DNA from: Mesorhizobium ciceri WSM4083
Lineage (GTDB): Bacteria > Pseudomonadota > Alphaproteobacteria > Rhizobiales > Rhizobiaceae
Length of the DNA stretch: 64,000 nt
Reading direction: 5' to 3'
NCBI RefSeq assembly: GCF_000519305.1
Contig: NZ_JAFG01000005.1
Coordinates: forward strand, 190-64,189
Shown here: one piece after another, positions 28,315 to 36,490 of the stretch
Layout: every line of letters begins with the position of its first letter
Numbering within the stretch: position 1 is the first letter of the stretch
Made by a program: the position numbers and the translations under genes
Notes under the pieces: generated by a model
Database searches by the model: none
The model's input: the letters and a program-made list of their open reading frames with translations, nothing else
What the model was told of the DNA's origin: nothing

Positions 28315-29084
28315 CCGCAACTGTCGATCCCGTGACGGATATCGACCTCGACGCCTATGTCGACGACCAGATCGACGTCACCCGCCGTATCGAGGTCGAG
28401 GCATTCTTGTCCGCTCGCCCGGAGGCGGCGGCGCGCGTGATGTCGGATCTCAGGACCCGCGATGAACTGCGCGTGGCGCTTGCCGGCTCCAAGGGCATGG
28501 CGCGGCCCGCGACCGCCGATGCCGCGCGGCGGCTGGAGAGGGGGCTTGCCCGCGGCCGCATCTTCGGTGTGCTGCAGCGCGCCGCGGTGGTTGCTGCCTT
28601 CGTCGCCGCCGGCTGGCTGGCGAACGGCATCATCGGGCCGATGTCGGTGACCAAGGTCGTCGCCTCGCCGCAGCCGCCCGCCTATGTCGACGAGGCGGTG
28701 CGGGCCCACAGGACGACGCTGGTGCGCGAGAGCATGCCGTCGCAGCCCGAAGCGCCCAATTACAACGCCGGCGAGATTCGCGCCGCGACCGCCATCGTCA
28801 TGCCATCGCTGCCGACGGATTGGAGGGTGCGCGACGTGCAGATCTATCCATCCCGCTTTGGGCCGAGCGTCGAGATGGCGGTCGAGACGAAAGACATGGG
28901 GCTGGTGTCGCTGTTTGCGATCCGGCCTGGAACCTTCGACGTCGTCAAGCCGACGATAGCGCCCTCGGGCGATATTTCCTCGGCCTATTTCCAGATCGGC
29001 GAGGTCGCCTATGCGGTGGTCGGACGAAGCGAGATCCGTGACCTCGACCGCGCCGCCGAGACGCTCGCCAAGACGCTTTACTGA
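28311..29084 (+). CDS. Probable transmembrane anti-sigma factor
   Basis: 257 residues from ATG 28311 (the frame is open further upstream inside the sigma gene). N-terminal acidic helical region DLDAYVDDQIDVTRRIEVEAFLSARP resembles the anti-sigma domain of zf-HC2-like proteins but lacks the Cys/His ligands; one TM near residues 84-104 (AAVVAAFVAAGWLANGII); a periplasmic domain of about 150 residues of unknown fold. Four-base overlap with the ECF sigma gene supports the sigma/anti-sigma pairing. What the periplasmic domain senses is unknown. Confidence 0.75.
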   Translation: MTATVDPVTDIDLDAYVDDQIDVTRRIEVEAFLSARPEAAARVMSDLRTRDELRVALAGSKGMARPATADAARRLERGLARGRIFGVLQRAAVVAAFVAAGWLANGIIGPMSVTKVVASPQPPAYVDEAVRAHRTTLVRESMPSQPEAPNYNAGEIRAATAIVMPSLPTDWRVRDVQIYPSRFGPSVEMAVETKDMGLVSLFAIRPGTFDVVKPTIAPSGDISSAYFQIGEVAYAVVGRSEIRDLDRAAETLAKTLY

Positions 29085-29107
29085 TCGATCCACAAAGGAG
29101 AACGCAA

Positions 29108-29824
29108 ATGAACACCCCCAATCTGGGATATCGCGTCGGCGCCGGCGCCCAAACCGGAGCCATCTTCGACGAGGGCCTGCGCCAGCACATGCTGCGTGTA
29201 TACAACTACATGGGCGTCGGCCTGGTGGTCACCGGCCTCGTCGCCTTCATGATCTCATCGACGCCGGCGCTCTACGTGCCGATCTTCTCCAGCCCGCTGA
29301 AATGGGTGGTGATGCTGGCGCCGCTCGCCTTCGTCATGCTGTTCTCGTTCAAGATGCAGACCATGTCGGCGGCGAGTGCCCAGGCGATGTTCTGGGCCTT
29401 CTGCGCGGTCATGGGCCTGTCGCTCGCCTCCGTGTTCCTGGTCTTCACCGGAACCAGCATCGCGCGCACCTTCTTCATCGCCGCCACCATGTTCGGCGCC
29501 ACCAGCCTCTACGGCTACACGACAAAGCGCGACCTGACCCAGTTCTCGTCGTTCCTGATCATGGGCCTGATCGGCGTGGTGATCGCCAGCATCGTCAACA
29601 TCTTCCTCGGCTCGACCGCGCTGCAGTTCGCCATCTCTGTGATCGGCATCGCCGTGTTCATCGGCCTGACCGCCTGGGATACGCAGACGATCAAGGAACA
29701 GTATGCCGAGAATTTCGATGCGGAATCGCGCCAGAAGCTTGCCGTCTTCGGCGCCTTCTCGCTCTATCTGAACTTCATCAACATCTTCCAGCTGCTGCTG
29801 AATTTTACCGGCGAACGCGAATAA
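29108..29824 (+). CDS. BAX inhibitor-1 (YbhL/YccA) family membrane protein
   Basis: 238 residues, seven TM segments, AAAGGAG nine bases before the ATG. Matches the UPF0005/BI-1 family: GLVVTGLVAFMISSTPAL in helix 1-2 and the C-terminal AVFIGLTAWDTQTIKEQYAENFD with the conserved Asp of the pore region, then FGAFSLYLNFINIFQLLLNF. The family forms calcium-leak or proteolysis-modulating channels; the bacterial role is not settled. A strong hairpin follows. Confidence 0.92.
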   Translation: MNTPNLGYRVGAGAQTGAIFDEGLRQHMLRVYNYMGVGLVVTGLVAFMISSTPALYVPIFSSPLKWVVMLAPLAFVMLFSFKMQTMSAASAQAMFWAFCAVMGLSLASVFLVFTGTSIARTFFIAATMFGATSLYGYTTKRDLTQFSSFLIMGLIGVVIASIVNIFLGSTALQFAISVIGIAVFIGLTAWDTQTIKEQYAENFDAESRQKLAVFGAFSLYLNFINIFQLLLNFTGERE

Positions 29825-29875
29825 CGACTATCCGCTGTGGGCAAGAGCGAGGGTTATTGCTCTTGATGCGGAGAG

Positions 29876-29902
29876 GTGGCCGGAGGGAGATCCTCCGGCC
29901 AC
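29876..29902 (+). terminator. Strong hairpin after BAX-inhibitor gene
   Basis: Eleven-bp perfect stem GTGGCCGGAGG (29876-29886) with its complement (29892-29902) and a 5-nt loop, 52 bp past the stop codon. Only a short A/T-rich tail follows. Confidence 0.6.
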
Positions 29903-29999
29903 AATTCGTTCCTGCAGAACCAGGCTACACCTTGAGTCCCCAAGCGCTTTTGCTAGTCTGCCCACCGCGCCGGCCTTCAACTCCGACCCGCGAGGAAAT

Positions 30000-30872
30000 G
30001 TGGCACAGGACAGCCAAAGGCTTCATGGCGACGGTATTTCGGCGACCATGGTCGCGCAGGGCGCCGAACTGATTTCGCTGCAAGACGCGAACGGATTTGA
30101 ATTCCTGTGGCAGGCGGGGCCGGAATGGCGGCGGCACTCGCCGGTGCTGTTCCCGATCGTAGGGCGGCTAGCGGGCGATCATCTGCGCCATCGCGGCCGG
30201 ACCTATCCAATGACGCAGCACGGGTTTGCGCGCGACAAGCCGTTTGCCTGGGCGCGGAAGGGACCGCGATCCTGCACGCTGGTGCTCACCGACGACGCCG
30301 ACACCCGGGCGCGCTATCCGTTCGCCTTTCGGCTTGAAGTGACCTACACACTGGTCCGCCAGCAGCTTGATGTGACTTTCGACATCACCAACACCGGCGA
30401 TGAGCTCCTGCCGGCGTCGATCGGGGCGCACCCGGCATTCAATTGGCCCTTGCAGCCGGATTTGGCCAAGACGGACTACCGGCTGATCTTTGCCGATGAT
30501 GAGCCGGCGCCGATCCGCCGCCTTAAGGACGGACTGCTGCTGAAAACGCCACAGCCGACGCCTGTCGAAGGCAACATACTCCCGCTCTCCGAGCGGTTGT
30601 TCGACGAGGACGCGGTGATCATGGACCAGCCCGCCAGCTCCAGCGTGCGTTATGCCGCCGAGCGTGGCCCGGCTCTGGAGATGTCCTGGCAAGGGGTTCG
30701 GGAGTTGGGCGTCTGGTCAAAGCCGAGCGGCGCGCCATTCCTTTGCATCGAACCTTGGCATGGCCTTGCAAGCCCGGTGGATTTCGATGGTGATTTTGTC
30801 GACAAACCGGGCCTGATGCTGATCGCGCCGGGGGCAAAGCGCGTGATGAGCTATCAGATACGGCTGCTGTGA
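30000..30872 (+). CDS. Aldose 1-epimerase family protein (LacX-like)
   Basis: 290 residues from GTG 30000 with GAGGAA directly upstream. Galactose mutarotase-like fold: HSPVLFPIVGRLAGD, MTQHGFARDKPF with the catalytic-type His, IGAHPAFNWPL with the second His, and a C-terminal FLCIEPWHGLASP containing the catalytic Glu. Closer to LacX/YphB-type proteins than to GalM. Sugar epimerase function is probable, the substrate unknown. 40 bp before the GST gene. Confidence 0.85.
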   Translation: MAQDSQRLHGDGISATMVAQGAELISLQDANGFEFLWQAGPEWRRHSPVLFPIVGRLAGDHLRHRGRTYPMTQHGFARDKPFAWARKGPRSCTLVLTDDADTRARYPFAFRLEVTYTLVRQQLDVTFDITNTGDELLPASIGAHPAFNWPLQPDLAKTDYRLIFADDEPAPIRRLKDGLLLKTPQPTPVEGNILPLSERLFDEDAVIMDQPASSSVRYAAERGPALEMSWQGVRELGVWSKPSGAPFLCIEPWHGLASPVDFDGDFVDKPGLMLIAPGAKRVMSYQIRLL

Positions 30873-30912
30873 CGTTCCTGATCGGCAGATCCAGCCACAC
30901 CGGGAGTGCCCA

Positions 30913-31575
30913 ATGAAGCTGTATTTCAGCCGCAATCCCAATCCTCGATTGGCGGTCACGGTCGCACGCTATCTCGACGCGAAAGTCGAATTCGAATTCG
31001 CCTCGCCCTTCGCTCCGGGGCAGGCGGAGAAATATCGGCCGTTAAATCCCAATCTCTCACTGCCCATCCTTGTGGATGATGAGGGAAAGAGCCTCTGGGA
31101 GGCAGACGCCATAGCCTGCAGGCTCTCGCGCGACGCGCATTCGGATTTCTGGCGCACCGGCGATGACGAACCCGAGATGATCCGGTGGCTCAGCTGGGGC
31201 AAGGAGCACTTCGCATCCGCTTGCGACACGGTGCATTTCGAACGTGGAACCAAACAGCGGTACGGCATCGGCCCGATCGATCAGAAGCGGGTGGAGGAGG
31301 GCCTAAACCAATTCCATACGGCCGCGGCAATAATCGACGCCGTGCTTGCCGAGCGGCAGTGGCTGGTCGGGAATTCGATTTCCTATGCCGATTTTCGAAT
31401 GGCGACCTTCCTGCCGTTCAACGATGCCGCCAGATTGCCGCTCGACGATTATTCTTCTGTCAGCCGCTGGTACCGTCGGCTTGAAGACATCGACGCCTGG
31501 CGTGACCCTTTCAAGGGGATGGATGCACCCGAATTGCCGCCGGTGCCGCAAACGGCTGTCGGGGACCAGCGGTGA
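30913..31575 (+). CDS. Glutathione S-transferase family protein
   Basis: 220 residues. N-terminal thioredoxin-like domain with MKLYFSRNPNPRLAVTVARYL, NPNLSLPILVDD (cis-Pro) and a glutathione-binding LWEADAIACRLSR in which the usual ES is EA. C-terminal helical domain with NSISYADFRMATFLPF, the N-capping box. The substrate is unknown. Likely co-transcribed with the aldose epimerase gene. Confidence 0.88.
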   Translation: MKLYFSRNPNPRLAVTVARYLDAKVEFEFASPFAPGQAEKYRPLNPNLSLPILVDDEGKSLWEADAIACRLSRDAHSDFWRTGDDEPEMIRWLSWGKEHFASACDTVHFERGTKQRYGIGPIDQKRVEEGLNQFHTAAAIIDAVLAERQWLVGNSISYADFRMATFLPFNDAARLPLDDYSSVSRWYRRLEDIDAWRDPFKGMDAPELPPVPQTAVGDQR

Positions 31576-31639
31576 GAATGCGCGCGAAGAACCGCGCAGC
31601 AGGCCGAGTCTACCAAGGCGATGATGTGCGGGGGATCGG

Positions 31640-32298
31640 ATGAATATCTATGTCCTGAGTGTGGTCGAAGGACAGGAATGGGTCCTTCCTCGACAGGCGG
31701 ACGACTACCAGCTGTTTTCGATGCTCTGCGGCCGGAAGCAGAGACAATGGCATCCGCCCGGGATGGAGATCCTGCGCGAGCACGACGATGGTACGCTCCG
31801 GCAATATTCAGATTTTCCATGGCTTGGCGAGCATGTGCTCATCCTGCGGGCGAGGGCGCGTTGAAGTTGCTTCGGCCAACCCTCGAGCCGTACGGTGAAT
31901 TCCTGCCGCTTCGTGCCGACGAGGCCATATCGCTCTTCAATGTCACCACCGTGATCGATGCGCTGGACGAGGAACGTTCAAAGATCGTTCGCTTTGACGA
32001 TGGCGGCATAATGGTGATCGAAAGCCTCGTCCTTCGAGCGGACGCAATCGGCGGTGCCGAGATATTCAAGCTGCCGGAGCGTGCCGATGGGGTGCGACTA
32101 TCCGATATCTATCTGCAGGAGACGATCGTACGCCGGATCGGGGAACTTGGGCTCAAGGGCATCGCTTTCAATTTGGTCTGGAGCGACGAGCCGGCCGGAC
32201 AAGGCAGGATCGAGTACCCAGGTGTGGAAAAGGGCATTTCAACCGCAAGCTCGCTCACGCGCTTTTGGGCCGGTCTGCGGCGAAAAGCAGGGTTTTGA
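31640..32298 (+). pseudogene. Imm11-like gene split by a frameshift
   Basis: Two frames together make one Imm11-family (DUF1629-like) protein. Frame one, 31640-31864 (74 residues, MNIYVLSVVEGQEW...SDFPWLGEHVLILRARAR, stop); frame two, from about 31858 to 32298, continues LKLLRPTLEPYGEFLPL...SLFNVTTVIDALDEE...LGLKGIAFNLVWS. The typical family order is a W-rich N-terminus, LLEPYGELLPL and YYLFNVTRVIDALDEE, so one base is gained or two lost near 31850-31862. The second part also has a TTG at 31861 overlapping the first stop (TTGA), so re-initiation is possible. Imm11 proteins are immunity proteins of polymorphic toxins; no toxin gene is adjacent. Confidence 0.65.
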
Positions 32299-32300
32299 TA

Positions 32301-33212
32301 TCAAACCTGCCGGACGACGGTGCCGACCACATTGACGAGAAGGCGCGCGGCGGTCAGCGCTGACAGGCCGTCAATGTCGGCCGGAGGATAGAACTCGACA
32401 AGGTCGAACCCTGCGATCCGGGCCCGTCTGCCGAGGCCGGCGATCAGGTCGATCACCTGCGTGTAGGTGAGGCCGCCGGGTGTACGCGCCGCCACGCCCG
32501 GCATGATGCTTGGATCTAGGCTGTCGCAGTCGAGGGTGACAACGACCCGCGCGCCTTCCGGAATATGCCCGAGCGCGGCTTCGACGCCCTGAGCGTGAAC
32601 CTCGCGGGCGGTCACGAAGCGGCTGCCATAGCGCCGTGCCGCTTCGATCTCGGTGATGCGTGCGCTGCCGACGCTGCGCAGGCCGACTTGCACCATGCCT
32701 GCGACATGCGGCATCTCGCTCGCCCTGCGCATCGGGCTCGAATAGCCGTGGCGTTCGCCATGAACCTCGTCGCGCCAGTCGATATGGGCGTCGATCTGCA
32801 GGACCCAGACCGGCCCGTGCTCCGCAAAGCCGGCGAGGAAGGGAATGGTCATGGAACAGTCGCCACCGATCAGGATCGGCACGGCCGGCAATGCCAGGAT
32901 CTCGCGCGTTTTTGCCTCGATCCTGCCCCGGTTTCCGGCGTTGTCATGCATGGTGGTCAAGATATCGCCGGCGTCGATGCAAGAGGCCGGCTTGCCGTCG
33001 AACAGCGGGCCGCCGAGATCGAAATCCCAGTGCCCGACGAACGCGGCGTCGTCCTGGCTCGCAGCGCGGATGGCATCCGCCGCCAAGGCGTGGCCGCGGC
33101 TGTCCTTGCCGGGATAAGTGCTGCCGTGACGGGCCCCGAAGATCACTGCACGGGGCACCCGGCCATCTGCGAGGCGGTCGGGAAAGCCGAGAAAGGGAGG
33201 CGAGGGGGTCAT
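32301..33212 (-). CDS. Ureohydrolase (agmatinase/arginase family) with Cys in place of a metal-ligand His
   Basis: 303 residues. Ureohydrolase motifs DAHIDWRD (near residue 141) and DCDSLDPSIMPG (near residue 227) carry the binuclear Mn ligands. The first motif, normally GGDHS, reads GGDCS with Cys119 replacing a Mn-ligating His. HGYSSPMRRASE corresponds to the HGTPFRRA substrate loop. The enzyme could be an agmatinase-like amidinohydrolase with altered metal preference or a different guanidino substrate. It converges with the Imm11 gene with three bases between stops. Confidence 0.82.
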   Translation of the reverse strand: MTPSPPFLGFPDRLADGRVPRAVIFGARHGSTYPGKDSRGHALAADAIRAASQDDAAFVGHWDFDLGGPLFDGKPASCIDAGDILTTMHDNAGNRGRIEAKTREILALPAVPILIGGDCSMTIPFLAGFAEHGPVWVLQIDAHIDWRDEVHGERHGYSSPMRRASEMPHVAGMVQVGLRSVGSARITEIEAARRYGSRFVTAREVHAQGVEAALGHIPEGARVVVTLDCDSLDPSIMPGVAARTPGGLTYTQVIDLIAGLGRRARIAGFDLVEFYPPADIDGLSALTAARLLVNVVGTVVRQV

Positions 33213-33334
33213 GCCTGATGATCCTGATGATAGCTTGGCGCACGCTGATCGGGTGCGTTTAAGTCAAACGCCTCGGCTCCAGCTTTGTGTGCCGACCGCG
33301 TAAGCCCAATAAACTCCAAAACAATCGAGATCGA

Positions 33335-33526
33335 TCACCCACCTGGTGTTCGAATTTGGGCCAATGGGGCATTGGCGATGGCATAGGCCGATTTCGAGGC
33401 GGTATAGGGACTTACGCTGGCGGCGAAGACGTTGCTAGGACCGGCAGGCGTGATCCCGGAATTTCCAGTGCGTGACGAGAATGAACCTTGGCTGGTCGCC
33501 TGGTAGCGGAACCAGGCGAGGTTCAC
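33335..33526 (-). pseudogene. Coding-like remnant of unknown protein
   Basis: 63 codons from GTG 33526 to a TGA at 33335, with strong GC3 bias on this strand and composition rich in Ser, Ala and Pro (SFSSRTGNSGITPAGPSNVF). The open frame continues about 15 codons further upstream without a start. No RBS and no recognised family; it looks like the C-terminus of a secreted or structural protein whose front part is lost. The rest of the 366-bp gap between the ureohydrolase and nucleotidyltransferase genes (33213-33578) shows nothing else. Confidence 0.3.
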
Positions 33527-33578
33527 GTTGTTACCACAGCGGGCGACTGCCGGTTGCCGGATTCGGAGTCATCGTTTC

Positions 33579-34388
33579 ATGACCAATGGTCCATTGCCTG
33601 AAAACGTCCTGGTCTCGCTTCCCATGATCGACGCAAAGGCGGCGCCGACGCTCAAAAATGCCGAGGCGGAGGTATTTTACACGGAAGCAATCCGCGAGCT
33701 TACCGCCACCGACATACCCTTTCTGGTCGCCGGGACCTACGCGGTAAGCGCTTATACGGGTGTCACCCGCCAGACCAAGGACCTCGACATCTTCTGCAAG
33801 GCAGGCGACTACGCGCGGATCCTCGCCCATTTCAAGCAGCTTGGATATGCCGTCGAAATCGAGGATGACCGGTGGCTCGGCAAGGTGTTCAAGGGCACGC
33901 ATTTCTTCGACGTCATATTCGGCTCGGCCAACGGCACGGTGCCTGTTGGCGACCTGTGGCTGGAACACGCCCGCCAAACAGAGCTGTTGGGCAGCAGGGT
34001 GCGGATCATCGGCCCGACCGAACTCATCTGGTCCAAATGCTTTATCCAGGACAGAGGGCGACACGATGGCGCCGATATCGCTCATACGATTCTCAAGGCG
34101 GGCGATCAGATCGATTGGCACCGGCTGCTTTCTTATCTGGAGGTTCACTGGGAGGTTCTGTTGATGCAGCTTATCAATTTCAGATGGATCTATCCGAGCG
34201 AGCGCGATCATATCCCGGCGTGGCTGCTCGATGAATTGCTCGACCGCCTCGCCAAGCAACGGCAGTTGCCGTCTCCAAGGATGAAGATCTGCCGTGGGCG
34301 GCTGCTTTCGCAAACCGATTACGAAATCGACGTCAAGGAATGGGGCTTCGCCGGCGTCGGTGGTGTGGGAGAATTCCGTGATGGCTGA
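33579..34388 (+). CDS. Nucleotidyltransferase-fold protein
   Basis: 269 residues from ATG 33579 with GGAG about 12 bases upstream; the frame is open to 33528. N-terminal nucleotidyltransferase signature LVAGTYAVSAYTG...TRQTKDLDIFC (AGTYA at 51-55, DLD at 68-70), as in the AbiEii-like/DUF1814-type minimal nucleotidyltransferases, followed by GKVFKGTHFFDVIFGSA. The C-terminal half is helical with WHRLLSYLEVHWEVLL. Overlaps the phosphoesterase gene by eight bases, so the two are coupled. Target unknown; neither a toxin-antitoxin nor a defence role is shown. Confidence 0.75.
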   Translation: MTNGPLPENVLVSLPMIDAKAAPTLKNAEAEVFYTEAIRELTATDIPFLVAGTYAVSAYTGVTRQTKDLDIFCKAGDYARILAHFKQLGYAVEIEDDRWLGKVFKGTHFFDVIFGSANGTVPVGDLWLEHARQTELLGSRVRIIGPTELIWSKCFIQDRGRHDGADIAHTILKAGDQIDWHRLLSYLEVHWEVLLMQLINFRWIYPSERDHIPAWLLDELLDRLAKQRQLPSPRMKICRGRLLSQTDYEIDVKEWGFAGVGGVGEFRDG

Positions 34389-35130
34389 TCCCGTCAAGAG
34401 CAGCGCGCCCAAGGAGGGCGCACGCGCGCTCAAAGTTGCCGCGGTCGGGGATCTCCATGTGCGGGAAGATGCGCAAACCTCGTATCGCGACCTCTTCGGC
34501 GAGATATCGAGCGAAGCCGACATTCTCGTTCTCACGGGAGATCTGACCAATCTCGGCAAGCCTCGTGAAGCGGAGATGCTGGCCGAGGATCTGCGCAACT
34601 GCTCGATCCCGGTTGTGGCGGTGCTCGGCAATCATGACTACGAGTCTGGAGCGGTGGAAGACGTCACGAAGATCCTGCGCCAGGCGCATGTTCATCTCCT
34701 CGACGGGCAGGCAGTCGAAATCGAGGAGGTCGGTTTTGTCGGCGTGAAGGGATTCATAGGCGGCTTCGGGTCACGCATGCTCGGCTCATTCGGTGAACCG
34801 GCGATCAAGACGATGGTCGCGGAAAGCGTGAACGAAGCAATGCGACTTGAAAATGCGATGCGCCAAGTGCGGGCGAAGCGCACGCTGGTGATCCTCCACT
34901 ACGCGCCGATCGCCGACACAGTCGCGGGAGAACCGCCGGAGATATTTCCGTTTTTGGGCTCTTCACGCCTGGCCGAAACGATCGATCGTTTCCAGGTCAG
35001 TGCTGTCGTGCACGGTCATGCACATCGCGGTTCTTACGAAGGTCAAACGCCTGGCGGAGCCAAGGTCTACAACGTCGCCATGCATGTGGCCAAGCCTGGC
35101 GGCCGCCCCTACGCCTTGCTCGAAATCTGA
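34381..35130 (+). CDS. Calcineurin-like metallophosphoesterase
   Basis: 249 residues from ATG 34381 (open frame starts earlier inside the upstream gene). All five metallophosphoesterase blocks are present: VGDLHV (23-26), LTGDLTN (52-55), LGNHDYE (83-86), LHYAPI and VHGHAHRG. No signal peptide. Coupled to the nucleotidyltransferase gene, suggesting that one adds and the other removes a nucleotide or phosphate on a shared substrate (inference). Confidence 0.85.
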   Translation: MADPVKSSAPKEGARALKVAAVGDLHVREDAQTSYRDLFGEISSEADILVLTGDLTNLGKPREAEMLAEDLRNCSIPVVAVLGNHDYESGAVEDVTKILRQAHVHLLDGQAVEIEEVGFVGVKGFIGGFGSRMLGSFGEPAIKTMVAESVNEAMRLENAMRQVRAKRTLVILHYAPIADTVAGEPPEIFPFLGSSRLAETIDRFQVSAVVHGHAHRGSYEGQTPGGAKVYNVAMHVAKPGGRPYALLEI

Positions 35131-35168
35131 TGCCACAGCATGCGTCGTCGATGTCCATCGGTCTGGAC

Positions 35169-35354
35169 TCAATTGGTGGCGTTGATCGACTTCGCCAACT
35201 CTTCCAGCTTCCGCGGATCGTTGCCGTGACGGCGAACCAGTTCGCGAGCCTGCCTGGAGGGCAAATCGGTCGTGGCCGCCAGTTGTCGCACCTGCTGATG
35301 GTCTATGGCGACCTGCGGCAATGTATGGTCGATATTTCCTTCCTTGTCCTTCAT
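35169..35354 (-). CDS. DUF3606-like small protein
   Basis: 61 residues, AAGGAG nine bases before the ATG. QVRQLAATTDLPSRQARELVRRHG and DPRKLEELAKSI form the helical DUF3606-type core (helix, QARxLxxRxGxDxxKL, helix). Function unknown. An EcfG-type promoter ends 30 bp upstream of the start. A relative with the same core is encoded at 45539-45703. Confidence 0.75.
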   Translation of the reverse strand: MKDKEGNIDHTLPQVAIDHQQVRQLAATTDLPSRQARELVRRHGNDPRKLEELAKSINATN

Positions 35355-35383
35355 CACGCTTCTCCTTGATCCCTGTCGACGAC

Positions 35384-35409
35384 AACGGCTCGAAAATCGG
35401 ACCGGTTCC
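35384..35409 (-). promoter_or_regulatory. Candidate EcfG-type promoter for DUF3606-like gene
   Basis: On the minus strand GGAAC (35409-35405), N17, CGTT (35387-35384), 30 bp before the ATG at 35354. Consensus match with 17-bp spacing. Confidence 0.6.
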
Positions 35410-35499
35410 GAACGATATGCAACTTTTGCGCCGGCACCTGGGCGGACCGACATGCGCGTGCCTTGAGGGCGTAACGATCTCGATGGCTGGATTCTGCCA

Positions 35500-35524
35500 G
35501 GAACCATGCCACGACGCACGAGTT
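35500..35524 (+). promoter_or_regulatory. Candidate EcfG-type promoter for Pro-rich small protein
   Basis: GGAAC at 35500-35504, N16, AGTT at 35521-35524, 26 bp before the ATG at 35551. One mismatch in the -10 element. Confidence 0.45.
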
Positions 35525-35550
35525 GTTCCGACTGAACGGAGACTATTTCG

Positions 35551-35709
35551 ATGCCGCAGCCAAGACAGCCAGACCCAAATCGCGATGTGCCCGTGCCGCC
35601 TCCAACATGGAAGCCCGAGCCGATCGAGGAACCCGAACCGGACAGGCTCCCGGACGAAACTCCGCTGCCCAACCCCGACGAGAATGAAGAGCCTCCCGTC
35701 CACGCATAG
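35551..35709 (+). CDS. Small proline/glutamate-rich protein
   Basis: 52 residues from ATG 35551, with GGAGA eight bases upstream, ending at TAG 35707-35709. Composition is Pro/Glu/Asp rich (PPPTWKPEPIEEPEPD, PNPDENEEPPVHA), predicted disordered and acidic. No family recognised. RBS spacing, a stop-terminated open frame and a candidate stress promoter upstream argue that it is real. Confidence 0.6.
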   Translation: MPQPRQPDPNRDVPVPPPTWKPEPIEEPEPDRLPDETPLPNPDENEEPPVHA

Positions 35710-35844
35710 GACGAGGGGAGTTCCTGCATCGCGGGGCAAGTGCCTCGGACGAAACACGACGTCCAGCGATCCGATGATCGCGGCAACGTCGGCGATCATG
35801 TGCCCTCGAGACAGAACATCCATCGCCTGCAGGTGAGCAAAGAC

Positions 35845-36237
35845 TCAAGTCGTGGTCTGAATGATCAGCGTCAGGGTGCCATCGCCATCTATGTTTGCAG
35901 CGACGACCTGCGAGGAGTTGAGCCCATTCGCCCTCAAAGCGGATGTCGCCTGAGGTGAAGCATCGACGGAGTTTTGCAGGCGAAGCAAATCTTCAGCGCT
36001 GGTCTGATCGATCACGGCATCCGCCTGCGCCTTGATTTCGTCAGGTAAATCCTCGACGGCGACAATGGCGACGCCGGTGAAATTCAAATCGGAAGAGCCC
36101 GGATCGGGCGGCGCCAGCTCCGGCTGCGCTTCGTCCTGCGGCGTCACCGGGGGAAGCTGCGGTCCCAAAGTTTGAGTGTGGACGGGTTGAATGATGACCG
36201 CCCCGGAAAGTGCGACAGCTATCGTCAACATGCGCAT
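35845..36237 (-). CDS. Secreted protein of unknown function
   Basis: 130 residues from ATG 36237; an upstream in-frame start at 36252 adds MQGAT and is less likely to be used. Signal peptide MRMLTIAVALSGAVIIQPVHTQ, then a Pro-rich segment (LGPQLPPVTPQDEAQPELAPPDP) and a globular part ending in NSSQVVAANIDGDGTLTLIIQTTT. Probably periplasmic. No recognised family. AAGGAG is present in the leader and an EcfG-type promoter is 38 bp upstream. Confidence 0.65.
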   Translation of the reverse strand: MRMLTIAVALSGAVIIQPVHTQTLGPQLPPVTPQDEAQPELAPPDPGSSDLNFTGVAIVAVEDLPDEIKAQADAVIDQTSAEDLLRLQNSVDASPQATSALRANGLNSSQVVAANIDGDGTLTLIIQTTT

Positions 36238-36274
36238 GGTCGCTCCTTGCATTCTTCGAGGGAGATTTTGAAGA

Positions 36275-36299
36275 AACCCCCATGCTGAGCGATGGTTCC
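36275..36299 (-). promoter_or_regulatory. Candidate EcfG-type promoter for secreted protein gene
   Basis: Minus strand: GGAAC (36299-36295), N16, GGTT (36278-36275), 38 bp from ATG 36237. Confidence 0.5.
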
Positions 36300-36490
36300 G
36301 CAGGGCCGGTCACACCGGGCGATTTCGTCCCGACCCGCCCTGGGAGACAGCCGAAAGACCATGGCCAAGGCGTTCGTCACACGGCTGTCTCGCCATCGGA
36401 TTGGCGATTGCGTACGGAATCGTACCATCGATTGATCTGCACCTTGGACAGGATCAAAATGAAACAGAGGTGACCATGGGAGGGAGCCGC

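Noticed and set aside
33250..33340. Possible tRNA-like or attachment-site sequence near the 33 kb remnant
   Set aside because: No cloverleaf or direct repeat pair could be formed by eye.
33509..33533. GGAAC near the nucleotidyltransferase start
   Set aside because: The nearest GTT lies at a 14-bp spacing, outside the 16-17 bp required.
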